From NCBI GenBank assembly GCA_030016765.1, contig JASEJS010000017.1:1-14374 (forward strand): DNA of 14,374 nt, written 5' to 3'. The notes beneath the pieces were generated by a model, which saw nothing but the letters and a program-made list of their open reading frames with translations, was not told the DNA's origin and did not search any database. The DNA is from Patescibacteria group bacterium. Lineage in GTDB: Bacteria > Patescibacteriota > Minisyncoccia > Minisyncoccales > JASEJS01. This document shows, one piece after another, positions 1-5,649 of this stretch (position 1 is the first letter of the stretch; the number at the start of each line of letters is the position of its first letter). Position numbers and translations under genes: made by a program.

Positions 1-226
1 CCCTCCTCTAAGAGGAGGGGGGCGGTCGCCTTTCAGCGACCTTCGGGCTCGCTCTTAAGACTACAACCCGCCCTCCACCCTCCTAATCCCGCCCTCTGCA
101 GGGGGCGGGATAGGCACCTACCTTCGGTTTCTTACGTCGCTTCGCTCCTATTTTTCTACACGGGGAAACCGAAGGGTTTCCCCGACCCCCTTCCATTATT
201 GGATGTTTATTTAATATTATACTTTA
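1..226. repeat. GC-rich hairpin cluster downstream of rplE
   Basis: No gene is visible here. The stretch is far richer in G+C than its surroundings and holds several inverted repeats: CCCTCCTCT/AGAGGAGGG at 1-19, GGTCGC/GCGACC near 24-41, TCCCGCC/GGCGGGA near 87-111, and a perfect 9-bp stem GGGGAAACC/GGTTTCCCC with a 4-nt loop at 162-183. Positions 122-131 can instead pair with 165-174, so two folds compete. It lies after rplE, where rpsN or rpsH would be expected further on. It could be an intergenic repeat insertion like the GC-rich elements at 5098 and 11404; terminator activity is not clear because no clean U-run follows on the minus strand. Confidence 0.55.
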
Positions 227-784
227 TTATACCTTTATTGGGAATCCTAATAATTTTAATAACTCTAATCCTTCTTCTTTATTTTTTGCGGTAGTCACTA
301 CTGTAATTTCCAATCCAAAGATATTTTTTACTTTTTCAGGAGAAATTTCTGGAAAGGCAATATGCTCTTTAATACCAATAGTTAAATTTCCTTCCTTATC
401 TAAAGATTTTGGGTCAATTCCCCGGAAATCTCGAGATCGGGGGAGACCGATATGAATTAATCTCTCCAAAAAATCATACATTCTTTTGCCCCTCAGAGTC
501 ACTTGAGCTCCAACTGGAAGGCCCTTTCTTATCTTAAAACCGGAAATTGATTTTTTAGCTCTAGTTAAAATTGGCAGCTGGCCAGTGATTAAAGCTAAAT
601 CTTCCAAAATAGCTTCATAAATCTTTTTCTGCTCTTCCGAAGTCTTACCAGAAATCAGTTTTCCAAAGCCACAATTCACCACCACTTTTTCAATTTTGGG
701 GACAGCCAGAGCATTGGTATATCCGAATTTTTTCATCATTTCAGGAATAACTTCCTTTTGATACTTTTCTCGCAATCTATTCAT
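227..784 (-). CDS. rplE: 50S ribosomal protein uL5
   Basis: This is uL5, which binds 5S rRNA in the central protuberance and contacts the P-site tRNA and the small subunit. At 185 residues it has the usual family length (about 180). Recognisable blocks are the N-terminal PKIEKVVVNCGFG strand, the ALITGQLPILTRAKKSIS segment, RGKRMYDFLERL in the middle, and the highly conserved DFRGI loop followed by GIKEHIAFPEI. It ends with TAA. It is the last gene of the operon in the window, following rplX across a 113-nt spacer filled by a 100-nt inverted repeat. No Shine-Dalgarno is seen before the ATG; the leader is A/T-rich (GAATTCTTATG). Identification is secure. Confidence 0.97.
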   Translation of the reverse strand: MNRLREKYQKEVIPEMMKKFGYTNALAVPKIEKVVVNCGFGKLISGKTSEEQKKIYEAILEDLALITGQLPILTRAKKSISGFKIRKGLPVGAQVTLRGKRMYDFLERLIHIGLPRSRDFRGIDPKSLDKEGNLTIGIKEHIAFPEISPEKVKNIFGLEITVVTTAKNKEEGLELLKLLGFPIKV

Positions 785-787
785 AAG

Positions 788-887
788 AATTCAAAATGCA
801 AAATGCAAAAGTCAAAATTACAGGTCAAAATTCAAAATTTTGGATTTTAAATTGTAATTTTACATTTTGACTTTTGAATTTTGAATT
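788..887. repeat. Heptamer-built palindromic repeat, copy 1 (rplX/rplE spacer)
   Basis: A 100-nt A/T-rich element starts and ends with AATTCAAAA/TTTTGAATT and can fold into a long imperfect hairpin. The arms are runs of AAAANNN heptamers (AAAATGC, AAAATGC, AAAAGTC, AAAATTA). The element at 1693-1792 is the same length and is close to its reverse complement, so these are two copies of one element in opposite orientation flanking rplX-rplN. Confidence 0.85.
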
Positions 888-897
888 AAAAATTAAA

Positions 898-1218
898 TTA
901 TATCTCCTCTCCGCATTTTTTACAAATCCTAATTTTTGATTTTTGATTTTTGATTTTTGATTTTATTTTGTATCCAATTCTGGTTGCCTTTCCGCATTTT
1001 GGACAAATCAACTTAACATTGGAAACATCAATTGGAGAGGGCATTTCAATAATTTGACCTTTTTCTCCCATCCTTCTTGGTCTTAAATGTTTTTTCACTA
1101 TGTTTACTCCTTCAACCAAAACCTTCCTTTCTTTGGGAAAGGCTTTTAAAACTTTCCCTTTCTTTCCGCGATCTTTGCCCGAAATTATTAAAACTGTATC
1201 ACCTTTTTTTATTTTCAT
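898..1218 (-). CDS. rplX: 50S ribosomal protein uL24 with zinc ribbon
   Basis: This is uL24, an early assembly protein that binds 23S rRNA domain I. The KOW motif is at residues 3-30 (KKGDTVLIISGKDRGKKGKV), followed by the conserved VNIVKKHLRP and the MPSPIDVSNV block. The C-terminus is a zinc-ribbon form, with C72-x2-C75 and C99-x2-C102. Between the two cysteine pairs the normal short beta-hairpin is replaced by a Lys/Ile/Ser-rich stretch (about residues 84-96) encoded by a tandem heptamer repeat. Length is 106 residues, normal for bacteria. AGGA lies just before the ATG and comes from the flanking palindromic repeat. It lies between rplN and rplE, the canonical order. Confidence 0.95.
   Translation of the reverse strand: MKIKKGDTVLIISGKDRGKKGKVLKAFPKERKVLVEGVNIVKKHLRPRRMGEKGQIIEMPSPIDVSNVKLICPKCGKATRIGYKIKSKIKNQKSKIRICKKCGEEI
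933..960. repeat. Four tandem 7-nt units inside rplX
   Basis: On the plus strand TTTTTGA is repeated four times exactly, flanked by further near-units. It lies within the coding sequence of uL24 and encodes the Lys-rich loop of the zinc ribbon. A 7-nt unit is not a multiple of three, so gain or loss of one unit would shift the frame and remove the last CxxC. The unit resembles the AAAANNN heptamers of the 100-nt elements on either side of the rplX-rplN pair. Confidence 0.9.
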
Positions 1219-1223
1219 AAATT

Positions 1224-1314
1224 CCTACGAATTACGAATTTAACCGAATTACGAATTAAAAGCGGAAGTTCAGAAGCATTATTCGTAATTCGAAACTATT
1301 CGTAATTCATAGGG
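1224..1314. repeat. CCTACG-family hairpin repeat (rplN/rplX spacer)
   Basis: Two nested arms on the left (CCTACGAATTACGAAT and CGAATTACGAAT) are mirrored on the right by ATTCGTAATTCG and ATTCGTAATTCATAGGG, around a loop of about 20 nt. On the coding (minus) strand it begins directly after the rplN TAA, and its other end supplies TAGGA before the rplX ATG. Confidence 0.9.
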
Positions 1315-1686
1315 TTATACTAGTTCTTCAGCTAAAGTAGCAATTTTCTCAAATCCCTTTTCTTTAATCTCTCTAGCTACCGGCCCGAAAATTCGATTTC
1401 CTTTGGGCAAATTTGTCTTTCCTTCTAAGATGACACAGGTATTATCATCAAAGCGAATATAAGTGCCATCTTTTCTTCTTAAATTTCTTTTTTGTCTGAT
1501 AATTACTGCCCTGACCACATCATGTTTTTTAATTTCCTTTCTTGGTTCGGCCTTTTTTATCGTTCCCACAATAACATCGCCAATTTGAGCATATCTTCGC
1601 CTACTGCCGCCCAAAACTCGAAAACACTGGACAATTTTCGCTCCAGTATTATCAGCTACTTTTAACATTGTTCTTGGCTGAATCAT
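1315..1686 (-). CDS. rplN: 50S ribosomal protein uL14
   Basis: This is uL14, which sits at the subunit interface and forms bridges to 16S rRNA helix 14 while contacting bL19. The start MIQPRTMLKVADNTGAK is the classic N-terminus of the family, followed by GDVIVGTIKKA and VVRAVIIRQK, the RRKDGTYIRFDDNTCVI block, and the C-terminal RIFGPVAREI. Length is 123 residues, against 120-123 usual. It follows rpsQ across a 100-nt palindromic element and precedes rplX. The leader before the ATG (GAATTATTTTTATG) has no Shine-Dalgarno. Identification is secure. Confidence 0.97.
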   Translation of the reverse strand: MIQPRTMLKVADNTGAKIVQCFRVLGGSRRRYAQIGDVIVGTIKKAEPRKEIKKHDVVRAVIIRQKRNLRRKDGTYIRFDDNTCVILEGKTNLPKGNRIFGPVAREIKEKGFEKIATLAEELV

Positions 1687-1692
1687 AAAAAT

Positions 1693-1792
1693 AATTCAAA
1701 AGTCAAAAGTCAAAATGCAAAATTACAATTTAAAATCCGAAATTTTGAATTTTGACCTGTAATTTTGACTTTTGCATTTTGCATTTTGAATT
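1693..1792. repeat. Heptamer-built palindromic repeat, copy 2 (rpsQ/rplN spacer)
   Basis: This is the second copy of the 100-nt element at 788-887, in the opposite orientation. It shares the AAAATTACA…, CCTGTAATTTTGACTTTTGC… and terminal AATTC/GAATT segments with only scattered differences. Its end overlaps the rpsQ stop codon, because the TAA is completed by the element's TT. Confidence 0.85.
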
Positions 1793-2024
1793 AAATCTTC
1801 CTAACAACTCTCCAGCGTTTTTCTTTGGAAATTGGTCTGCATTCCTCAATAATAACTCTGTCTCCAATATGGTATTCTCCTTTTTCATCATGGGCTTTAT
1901 ATTTTTTGTAAACTCGGTATCTCCTTTTGTATTTAGGATGTTCTTTGATTCTCTCTACTTTAACCACCACTGTCTTTTGCATTTTATTGGAAATGACTAT
2001 TCCTGTTAATTGACGCTTAGGCAT
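1791..2024 (-). CDS. rpsQ: 30S ribosomal protein uS17
   Basis: This is uS17, an OB-fold protein that binds the 5' domain of 16S rRNA early in assembly. The family start is present (LTGIVISNKMQKTVVVKVER), then HPKYKRRYRVYKKYKAHDE, GDRVIIEECRPISKEKRW and a short C-terminal strand. Length is 77 residues, against about 80 usual. It follows rpmC and precedes rplN. The GTAGGG end of a palindromic repeat lies upstream of the ATG and may act as a weak Shine-Dalgarno. The stop codon overlaps the 100-nt repeat. An overlapping plus-strand reading frame over the same bases is only its shadow. Confidence 0.96.
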   Translation of the reverse strand: MPKRQLTGIVISNKMQKTVVVKVERIKEHPKYKRRYRVYKKYKAHDEKGEYHIGDRVIIEECRPISKEKRWRVVRKI

Positions 2025-2030
2025 ATTATT

Positions 2031-2127
2031 CCCTACGAATTACGAATTTTATCGAATTACGAATACAATTTAATAATTCGTAATTCGTTTTCATTAGTAA
2101 TTCGTAGGATTATTTCGTAATTCGTAG
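2031..2127. repeat. CCTACG-family hairpin repeat reaching into rpmC
   Basis: Left arms CCCTACGAATTACGAAT and CGAATTACGAAT are matched on the right by ATTCGTAATTCG and TAGTAATTCGTAGGA. A third right-hand arm (TTTCGTAATTCGTAG) lies inside the 3' end of rpmC and supplies its stop codon and last codons. Confidence 0.9.
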
Positions 2128-2295
2128 CAAGGTTAATATTCTGGCGATGTCTTTTTTTACCTCCCTAATTTCTCTAACATTCTTTACTTTACCCGAAGCC
2201 AGATCAAAACGAAGTTTCCTTAATTTCTCACGCCAGTCTTGAAGCATTTTTTGGAGTTCGGGTTTTGATTTTTGGCGCAATTCTCTAATTTTCAT
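2110..2295 (-). CDS. rpmC: 50S ribosomal protein uL29
   Basis: This is uL29, a two-helix coiled-coil protein beside the exit of the peptide tunnel near uL23, where nascent-chain factors dock. The family pattern is clear: MKIRELRQKS…EL…L, then LRKLRFDLASGKVKNVREIREVKKDIARILTLL. Length is 61 residues, against 60-70 usual. The last five residues (LRITK) and the TAA are encoded by an arm of the intergenic palindromic repeat (CTACGAATTACGAAATAA), so the natural C-terminus has probably been overwritten. It follows rplP with only 3 nt between stop and start, which suggests translational coupling. Confidence 0.94.
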   Translation of the reverse strand: MKIRELRQKSKPELQKMLQDWREKLRKLRFDLASGKVKNVREIREVKKDIARILTLLRITK

Positions 2296-2298
2296 TGA

Positions 2299-2703
2299 TT
2301 ATCTTTTAATAAATTTTGTTTTAATTGGCAATTTGGTTGCTGCCCGTTTTAAAGCTTCTCTGGCCTGTTCTTCTTTTATTCCTTCTAATTCAAAAATAAT
2401 TCGACCTGGCTTTATTGGAAAAACATAGTGAGAAACTGCTCCTTTTCCTCCACCCATCGGTACTTCCACTCCTTTTTTAGTGACTGGTTTTTGGGGAAAA
2501 ATTCTAATCCAGAGCTTTCCTCCTTTTCTTAAATATCTAATGATTACTCTTCTAGCTGCCTCAATTTGTGTAGAACTGATCCATCTGGTTCCCAAAGATT
2601 TAAGCCCATAGCTACCAAAAACTAACTCAGTCCCCCGAGTTTCTATTCCCTTACTTCTACCTTTTTGCCATTTCCTATGTTTAACCTTTCTTGGCATTAA
2701 CAT
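2299..2703 (-). CDS. rplP: 50S ribosomal protein uL16
   Basis: This is uL16, a late assembly protein near the A-site tRNA elbow and the peptidyl transferase centre. The start MLMPRKVKHRKWQKGR fits the family, as do the EAARRVIIRYLRKGGKLWIRIFP block, the conserved VPMGGGKG loop that reaches the active site, and the C-terminal EEQAREALKRAATKLPIKTKF. Length is 134 residues, against 135-145 usual. Position 81 of E. coli uL16, hydroxylated by RoxA, is not assigned here. The start has a good Shine-Dalgarno, AGGAG 7 nt before ATG, which is the end of the repeat at 2711. It follows rpsC and runs into rpmC. Confidence 0.97.
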   Translation of the reverse strand: MLMPRKVKHRKWQKGRSKGIETRGTELVFGSYGLKSLGTRWISSTQIEAARRVIIRYLRKGGKLWIRIFPQKPVTKKGVEVPMGGGKGAVSHYVFPIKPGRIIFELEGIKEEQAREALKRAATKLPIKTKFIKR

Positions 2704-2710
2704 ACTTTCT

Positions 2711-2801
2711 CCTAGGAATTACGAATAGTTTCGAATTACGAATGATTTATATATTAATTTTTATTTAATTCGTAATTCGGTTTAATTCGTAATTCGTAGG
2801 G
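2711..2801. repeat. CCTACG-family hairpin repeat (rpsC/rplP spacer)
   Basis: Left arms CCTAGGAATTACGAAT and CGAATTACGAAT pair with ATTCGTAATTCG and ATTCGTAATTCGTAGGG on the right around an A/T loop. On the coding strand it starts immediately after the rpsC TAA and ends in CCTAGGAG, the ribosome-binding site of rplP. Confidence 0.9.
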
Positions 2802-3446
2802 TTAGAATTTCTCTCCTTTGTATATCCAAACTTTCACTCCCACTACTCCATAAGTACAGTAAGCCCTAGCTTGAGCAAAATCAATATCGGCCCGGAGAGT
2901 TTGTTTTGGTAATTTGCCCTTTTTTAACCATTCAGTTCGGGCAATTTCTACTCCAGCTAATCTACCAGCCACTTCCACTCGACAACCCTCTACTCCTTTT
3001 TGGCTAGTAATTTTATCTAAGGCTTGCTTTAGAACTCTTCTATAAGGAATCCTCTTTTCAATTTGTTGAGCCATCCATTGACTAGATAAGGCAGCTGACA
3101 TCCAAGGGTTTTTAATTTCTCTAATTTCAATCTTAAGTTCCCTCTTTTCCTCAGGAGGAGAGGGAAACTTTTGATCTAACTCTTTTCTTAATTCCTCAAT
3201 TCCTCCTCCCCCTCGGCCAATAATCAGACCCGGCCTAGCTGAGGAAATAATAATATTCAATTTCCCTGGAAATCTCTCAATTTCAATTTTCTCTATCCCT
3301 ATTTTTCCTATTTTTTTCTCTAAAAATTCTCTAATTTTAAAATCCTCTTCCAAATATTGAGGGAACTTTTTTTTATCTAACCATCGGGAATTCCAGTCAG
3401 CTAATTCTCTCAATCGAAAAATTTTTGGATGGACTTTATGAGCCAC
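2802..3446 (-). CDS. rpsC: 30S ribosomal protein uS3
   Basis: This is uS3, part of the mRNA entry site on the head of the small subunit. It has the N-terminal MAHKVHPKIFRL, a type II KH domain with the GxxG-type loop GRGG at 77-80 (within IIGRGGGGIEEL), and the C-terminal domain with KGVEGCRVEVAGRLAGVEIARTEW and RADIDFAQARAYCTYGVVGVKVWIYKGE. Length is 214 residues, normal. The start is GTG (coding strand GTGGCTCATAAA), preceded by AGGAG 5 nt upstream from the repeat at 3453. It lies between rplV and rplP, as is canonical. Confidence 0.97.
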   Translation of the reverse strand: MAHKVHPKIFRLRELADWNSRWLDKKKFPQYLEEDFKIREFLEKKIGKIGIEKIEIERFPGKLNIIISSARPGLIIGRGGGGIEELRKELDQKFPSPPEEKRELKIEIREIKNPWMSAALSSQWMAQQIEKRIPYRRVLKQALDKITSQKGVEGCRVEVAGRLAGVEIARTEWLKKGKLPKQTLRADIDFAQARAYCTYGVVGVKVWIYKGEKF

Positions 3447-3452
3447 GTTTCT

Positions 3453-3540
3453 CCTACGAATTACGAATTTTCTCGAATTACGAATTATTAATTTAATCTG
3501 TTTATTATTCGTAATTCGTTTAAATTCGTAATTCGTAGGT
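3453..3540. repeat. CCTACG-family hairpin repeat (rplV/rpsC spacer)
   Basis: This is the cleanest member: CCTACGAATTACGAAT, CGAATTACGAAT, loop, ATTCGTAATTCG, ATTCGTAATTCGTAGG. The coding-strand end reads CGTAGGAG and forms the Shine-Dalgarno of rpsC. The rplV stop lies 15 nt before the other end rather than touching it. Confidence 0.92.
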
Positions 3541-3555
3541 TTAGAAGCTTTTTGC

Positions 3556-3903
3556 CTATTTAGGTTTTTTTGTAATTTCGTCTAAAACCAGAGTTAGGTG
3601 GGAGGTCTTTTTCTGAATTTGGTCTGCTCTTCCTCTAGCTCTGGCTCTCCATCTTTTATATTTGGGACCTTCATCAACTAAAATTTTAGAAATATAAAGA
3701 TTTGATTCCTCTAATTGAAAATTATTTTTAGCATTAGCAATAGCTGATTTTAAAAGCTTAAGTAAGGGCTTAGCTGCTCTTTTTACGGTGAAATTTAAAA
3801 TATTTTGAGCTTCCTCAACTTTTTTTCCTCGAATCAAATCAGCAACTAAACGGACTTTTCTCGGAGCAATTCTCAAATATCGTAATTTTGCTGTAATTAG
3901 CAT
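3556..3903 (-). CDS. rplV: 50S ribosomal protein uL22
   Basis: This is uL22, whose long beta-hairpin lines the peptide exit tunnel. The N-terminal AKLRYLRIAPRKVRLVADLIRGKKVEEA is diagnostic, followed by AAKPLLKLLKSAIANAKNN and the hairpin with DEGPKYKRWRARARGRADQIQKKTSHLTLVL. Length is 115 residues, against 110-115 usual. It ends in TAG, unlike most of its neighbours, which use TAA. It starts 2 nt after the rpsS stop codon, so the two are probably translationally coupled. No separate Shine-Dalgarno is seen. Confidence 0.97.
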   Translation of the reverse strand: MLITAKLRYLRIAPRKVRLVADLIRGKKVEEAQNILNFTVKRAAKPLLKLLKSAIANAKNNFQLEESNLYISKILVDEGPKYKRWRARARGRADQIQKKTSHLTLVLDEITKKPK

Positions 3904-3905
3904 AT

Positions 3906-4229
3906 TTATTCAGTGGCTTTTTTCATTTTTTCGGCTTCCCTTTGTGCTGCTTTTGCTTCTAATTCCCTTTGCATTTTCCCACCATGACGAATGAATTTGG
4001 TAGTTGGAGAAAATTCACCCAATTTATGACCAACCATTTCTTCAGTTACTTTTACTGGAATAAACTCTTTACCATTGTGAACTCCAAAAGTAAAACCAAT
4101 CATTTCTGGGGTAATGGTACAGGCCCGGGACCAGGTTTTAATGATTTCTTTGGTTCCGGATTTCATTTTTTTAAGTTTTTTTAGTAGTTTTTGGTCAACA
4201 AAAGGACCTTTCTTTAATGACCTTGTCAT
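3906..4229 (-). CDS. rpsS: 30S ribosomal protein uS19
   Basis: This is uS19, which binds 16S rRNA in the subunit head with uS13 and contacts the A-site tRNA. The classic MTRSLKKGPFVDQKLLKKL start, TWSRACTITPEMIGFTFGVHNGKEFIPV, and the VGHKLGEFSPTTKFIRHGGK block are all present. Length is 107 residues, about 15 longer than the E. coli protein, with an extra charged alpha-helical tail (residues about 90-107, rich in E, K and A). It lies between rplB and rplV. GAGAG upstream of the ATG may be a weak ribosome-binding site. Identification is secure. Confidence 0.97.
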   Translation of the reverse strand: MTRSLKKGPFVDQKLLKKLKKMKSGTKEIIKTWSRACTITPEMIGFTFGVHNGKEFIPVKVTEEMVGHKLGEFSPTTKFIRHGGKMQRELEAKAAQREAEKMKKATE

Positions 4230-4239
4230 GTTCTCTCTT

Positions 4240-4312
4240 TACGAATTACGAATCATTTAAAGATAATTTCAATCTCTCATTCGTAATTCGAGGTTATTCG
4301 TAATTCGTAGGG
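4240..4312. repeat. CCTACG-family hairpin repeat (rplB/rpsS spacer)
   Basis: This is a shorter family member with one arm on the left (TACGAATTACGAAT) and two on the right (ATTCGTAATTCG and ATTCGTAATTCGTAGGG). It begins immediately after the rplB stop codon on the coding strand. Confidence 0.87.
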
Positions 4313-5086
4313 TTATTTTCTTCTTTGAATTATATATTTATCTGTCCATTTTCTTTTTCTAGTTTTCACTCCTAGAGCTGGTTTCCCCCAGGGAGTTTTT
4401 GGATATTTCAAACCAATGGGAGTTTTTCCTTCTCCACCTCCATGGGGATGGTCAGGTGGATTCATTGCCGTTCCTCTGACAGTTGGCCTTATTCCTTTTA
4501 ATCTAACTCTGCCAGCTTTCCCAATTTTTTCAAATTTTTTTTCTGGATGGGAAACCTGACCTATTGAGGCAAAACATTCCTGGGAAACTTTTCTAATTTC
4601 TCCAGAGGGCATTTCCAAATGAGTAAATTTTTCTTCCTGAGCTAAGACTTTAGCAGCGGTTCCGGCTCCTCTGACCATTTTCCCTCCTCTCCCAGGTTCT
4701 AATTCAATATTATAAACTAATGTTCCCACTGGAATATTTTTTAATTTCATTCGATTGCCAATTTTGATTTCAGTTTTCTCAGCACAAATTATTTCATCTC
4801 CAACTTTCAAATCCTGAGGAGCAAGCCGGTAACGTTTATCTCCATCTTGATATTCTAGCAAAGCAATAAAGGCAGTCCGATTGGGGTCGTATTCTAAACT
4901 AATGACTTTGGCTGGGATTCCAATTTTCTCCTGGCCAAAATCTAAAATTCTATAAAGCCTTTTTGCTCCTCTTCCCCGATGGCGAATAGTAATTCTGCCA
5001 GATGTAGCTCGACCGGCTTTTTTCTTCAATGCCAAAAGCAACCTTTTTTCTGGTTTTTTCTTTGTAAGTAATGAATATTTTTTCAT
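4313..5086 (-). CDS. rplB: 50S ribosomal protein uL2, short N-terminus
   Basis: This is uL2, required for subunit association and peptidyl transferase activity. It has the RNA-binding RITIRHRGRGAKRLYRILDF block, the OB/SH3-like core (YDPNRTAFIALLEY; IPVGTLVYNIELEPGRGG), and the conserved C-terminal MNPPDHPHGGGEGK loop with the functionally important histidine; the usual Val before Asp is Pro here. Length is 257 residues, against about 270-280 usual. The difference is at the N-terminus, where the family has roughly 17 more residues between IKKY and LTKKKPEKSLL, while here it reads MKKYSLLTKKKPEK. An in-frame TAA four codons before the ATG excludes an upstream start. A GC-rich element adjoins the start. 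Confidence 0.96.
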   Translation of the reverse strand: MKKYSLLTKKKPEKRLLLALKKKAGRATSGRITIRHRGRGAKRLYRILDFGQEKIGIPAKVISLEYDPNRTAFIALLEYQDGDKRYRLAPQDLKVGDEIICAEKTEIKIGNRMKLKNIPVGTLVYNIELEPGRGGKMVRGAGTAAKVLAQEEKFTHLEMPSGEIRKVSQECFASIGQVSHPEKKFEKIGKAGRVRLKGIRPTVRGTAMNPPDHPHGGGEGKTPIGLKYPKTPWGKPALGVKTRKRKWTDKYIIQRRK

Positions 5087-5097
5087 AAAAAATTTTT

Positions 5098-5229
5098 AAG
5101 CGAGGGAATCAACTTTCAGGGCAATCCGCAGCGAGTTTGCTTGGTTCCGCCGAAGGCGGAAAACTCGCGAGGACTTAGCGAGCTTGCCGCTGGAGCAAGC
5201 TCGCGGCACTGAAAGTTGCATTCCCGAGC
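5098..5229. repeat. GC-rich cruciform element (rplW/rplB spacer)
   Basis: An outer inverted repeat (GGGAATCAACTTTCAG at 5104-5119 against CTGAAAGTTGCATTCCC at 5209-5225) encloses two hairpins. The first is GCGAGTTT/AAACTCGC (5131-5138, 5161-5168) with an inner TCCGCC-GAA-GGCGGA. The second is a perfect 10-bp stem GCGAGCTTGC/GCAAGCTCGC (5178-5204) with a 7-nt loop. It could fold as a three-way junction in RNA. It is GC-rich in an A/T-rich setting. Confidence 0.88.
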
Positions 5230-5231
5230 AT

Positions 5232-5642
5232 TCATCTTGGCAATACTTCTATTTTCTGTCCCTCTCTTATTTTTACAATTGCTTTTTTGTATCCTTTTCT
5301 CCAGCCAGATATCCTTCCCAACCTTCTTCTTTTTGAGGGCACTTTAATAATTTTAACCGATACCACATCAACTCCATATAGGTTCTCAATTGCTTTTTTT
5401 ATCTCAGTTTTATTTGCCCTGGGCCAAACTTTAAAAACATATTGATTCTTCCCAGCCAAGGCAGTTGCCTTTTCGGTAATTTGAGGAGCTTTTAAAATTC
5501 GGTAAGCTATCTCAGGAATTTTCGGTTTAAGTTTCGGTTTTTTTTCAATTTCAACTTCAGGAGGCTTTTCTTTGATTACTTCTTTTACCTCTTTAGCCTC
5601 TTTGACCTTTTTTTTCTTTTTAAAAACATCCAGAATCATCAT
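5232..5642 (-). CDS. rplW: 50S ribosomal protein uL23 with long charged N-terminal tail
   Basis: This is uL23, at the exit of the peptide tunnel, the docking site for trigger factor and SRP. The family core runs from about residue 45 (EIAYRILKAPQITEKATAL) through NQYVFKVWPRANKTEIKKAIENLYGVDVVSVKII to the C-terminal SGWRKGYKKAIVKI. Length is 136 residues, against 95-100 usual. The extra 40 or so residues are an N-terminal tail (MMILDVFKKKKK…) rich in Lys, Glu, Val and Pro and probably disordered. Such tails are known in Patescibacteria. It ends with TGA, which confirms TGA as a stop in this genome. The second Met is an equally possible start. It lies between rplD and rplB. Confidence 0.95.
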   Translation of the reverse strand: MMILDVFKKKKKVKEAKEVKEVIKEKPPEVEIEKKPKLKPKIPEIAYRILKAPQITEKATALAGKNQYVFKVWPRANKTEIKKAIENLYGVDVVSVKIIKVPSKRRRLGRISGWRKGYKKAIVKIREGQKIEVLPR

Positions 5643-5649
5643 TTAATTT

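Noticed and set aside
1224..3540. Regular repeats resembling a CRISPR array
   Set aside because: They are long palindromes separated by genes, with no unit-length spacers and no cas genes.
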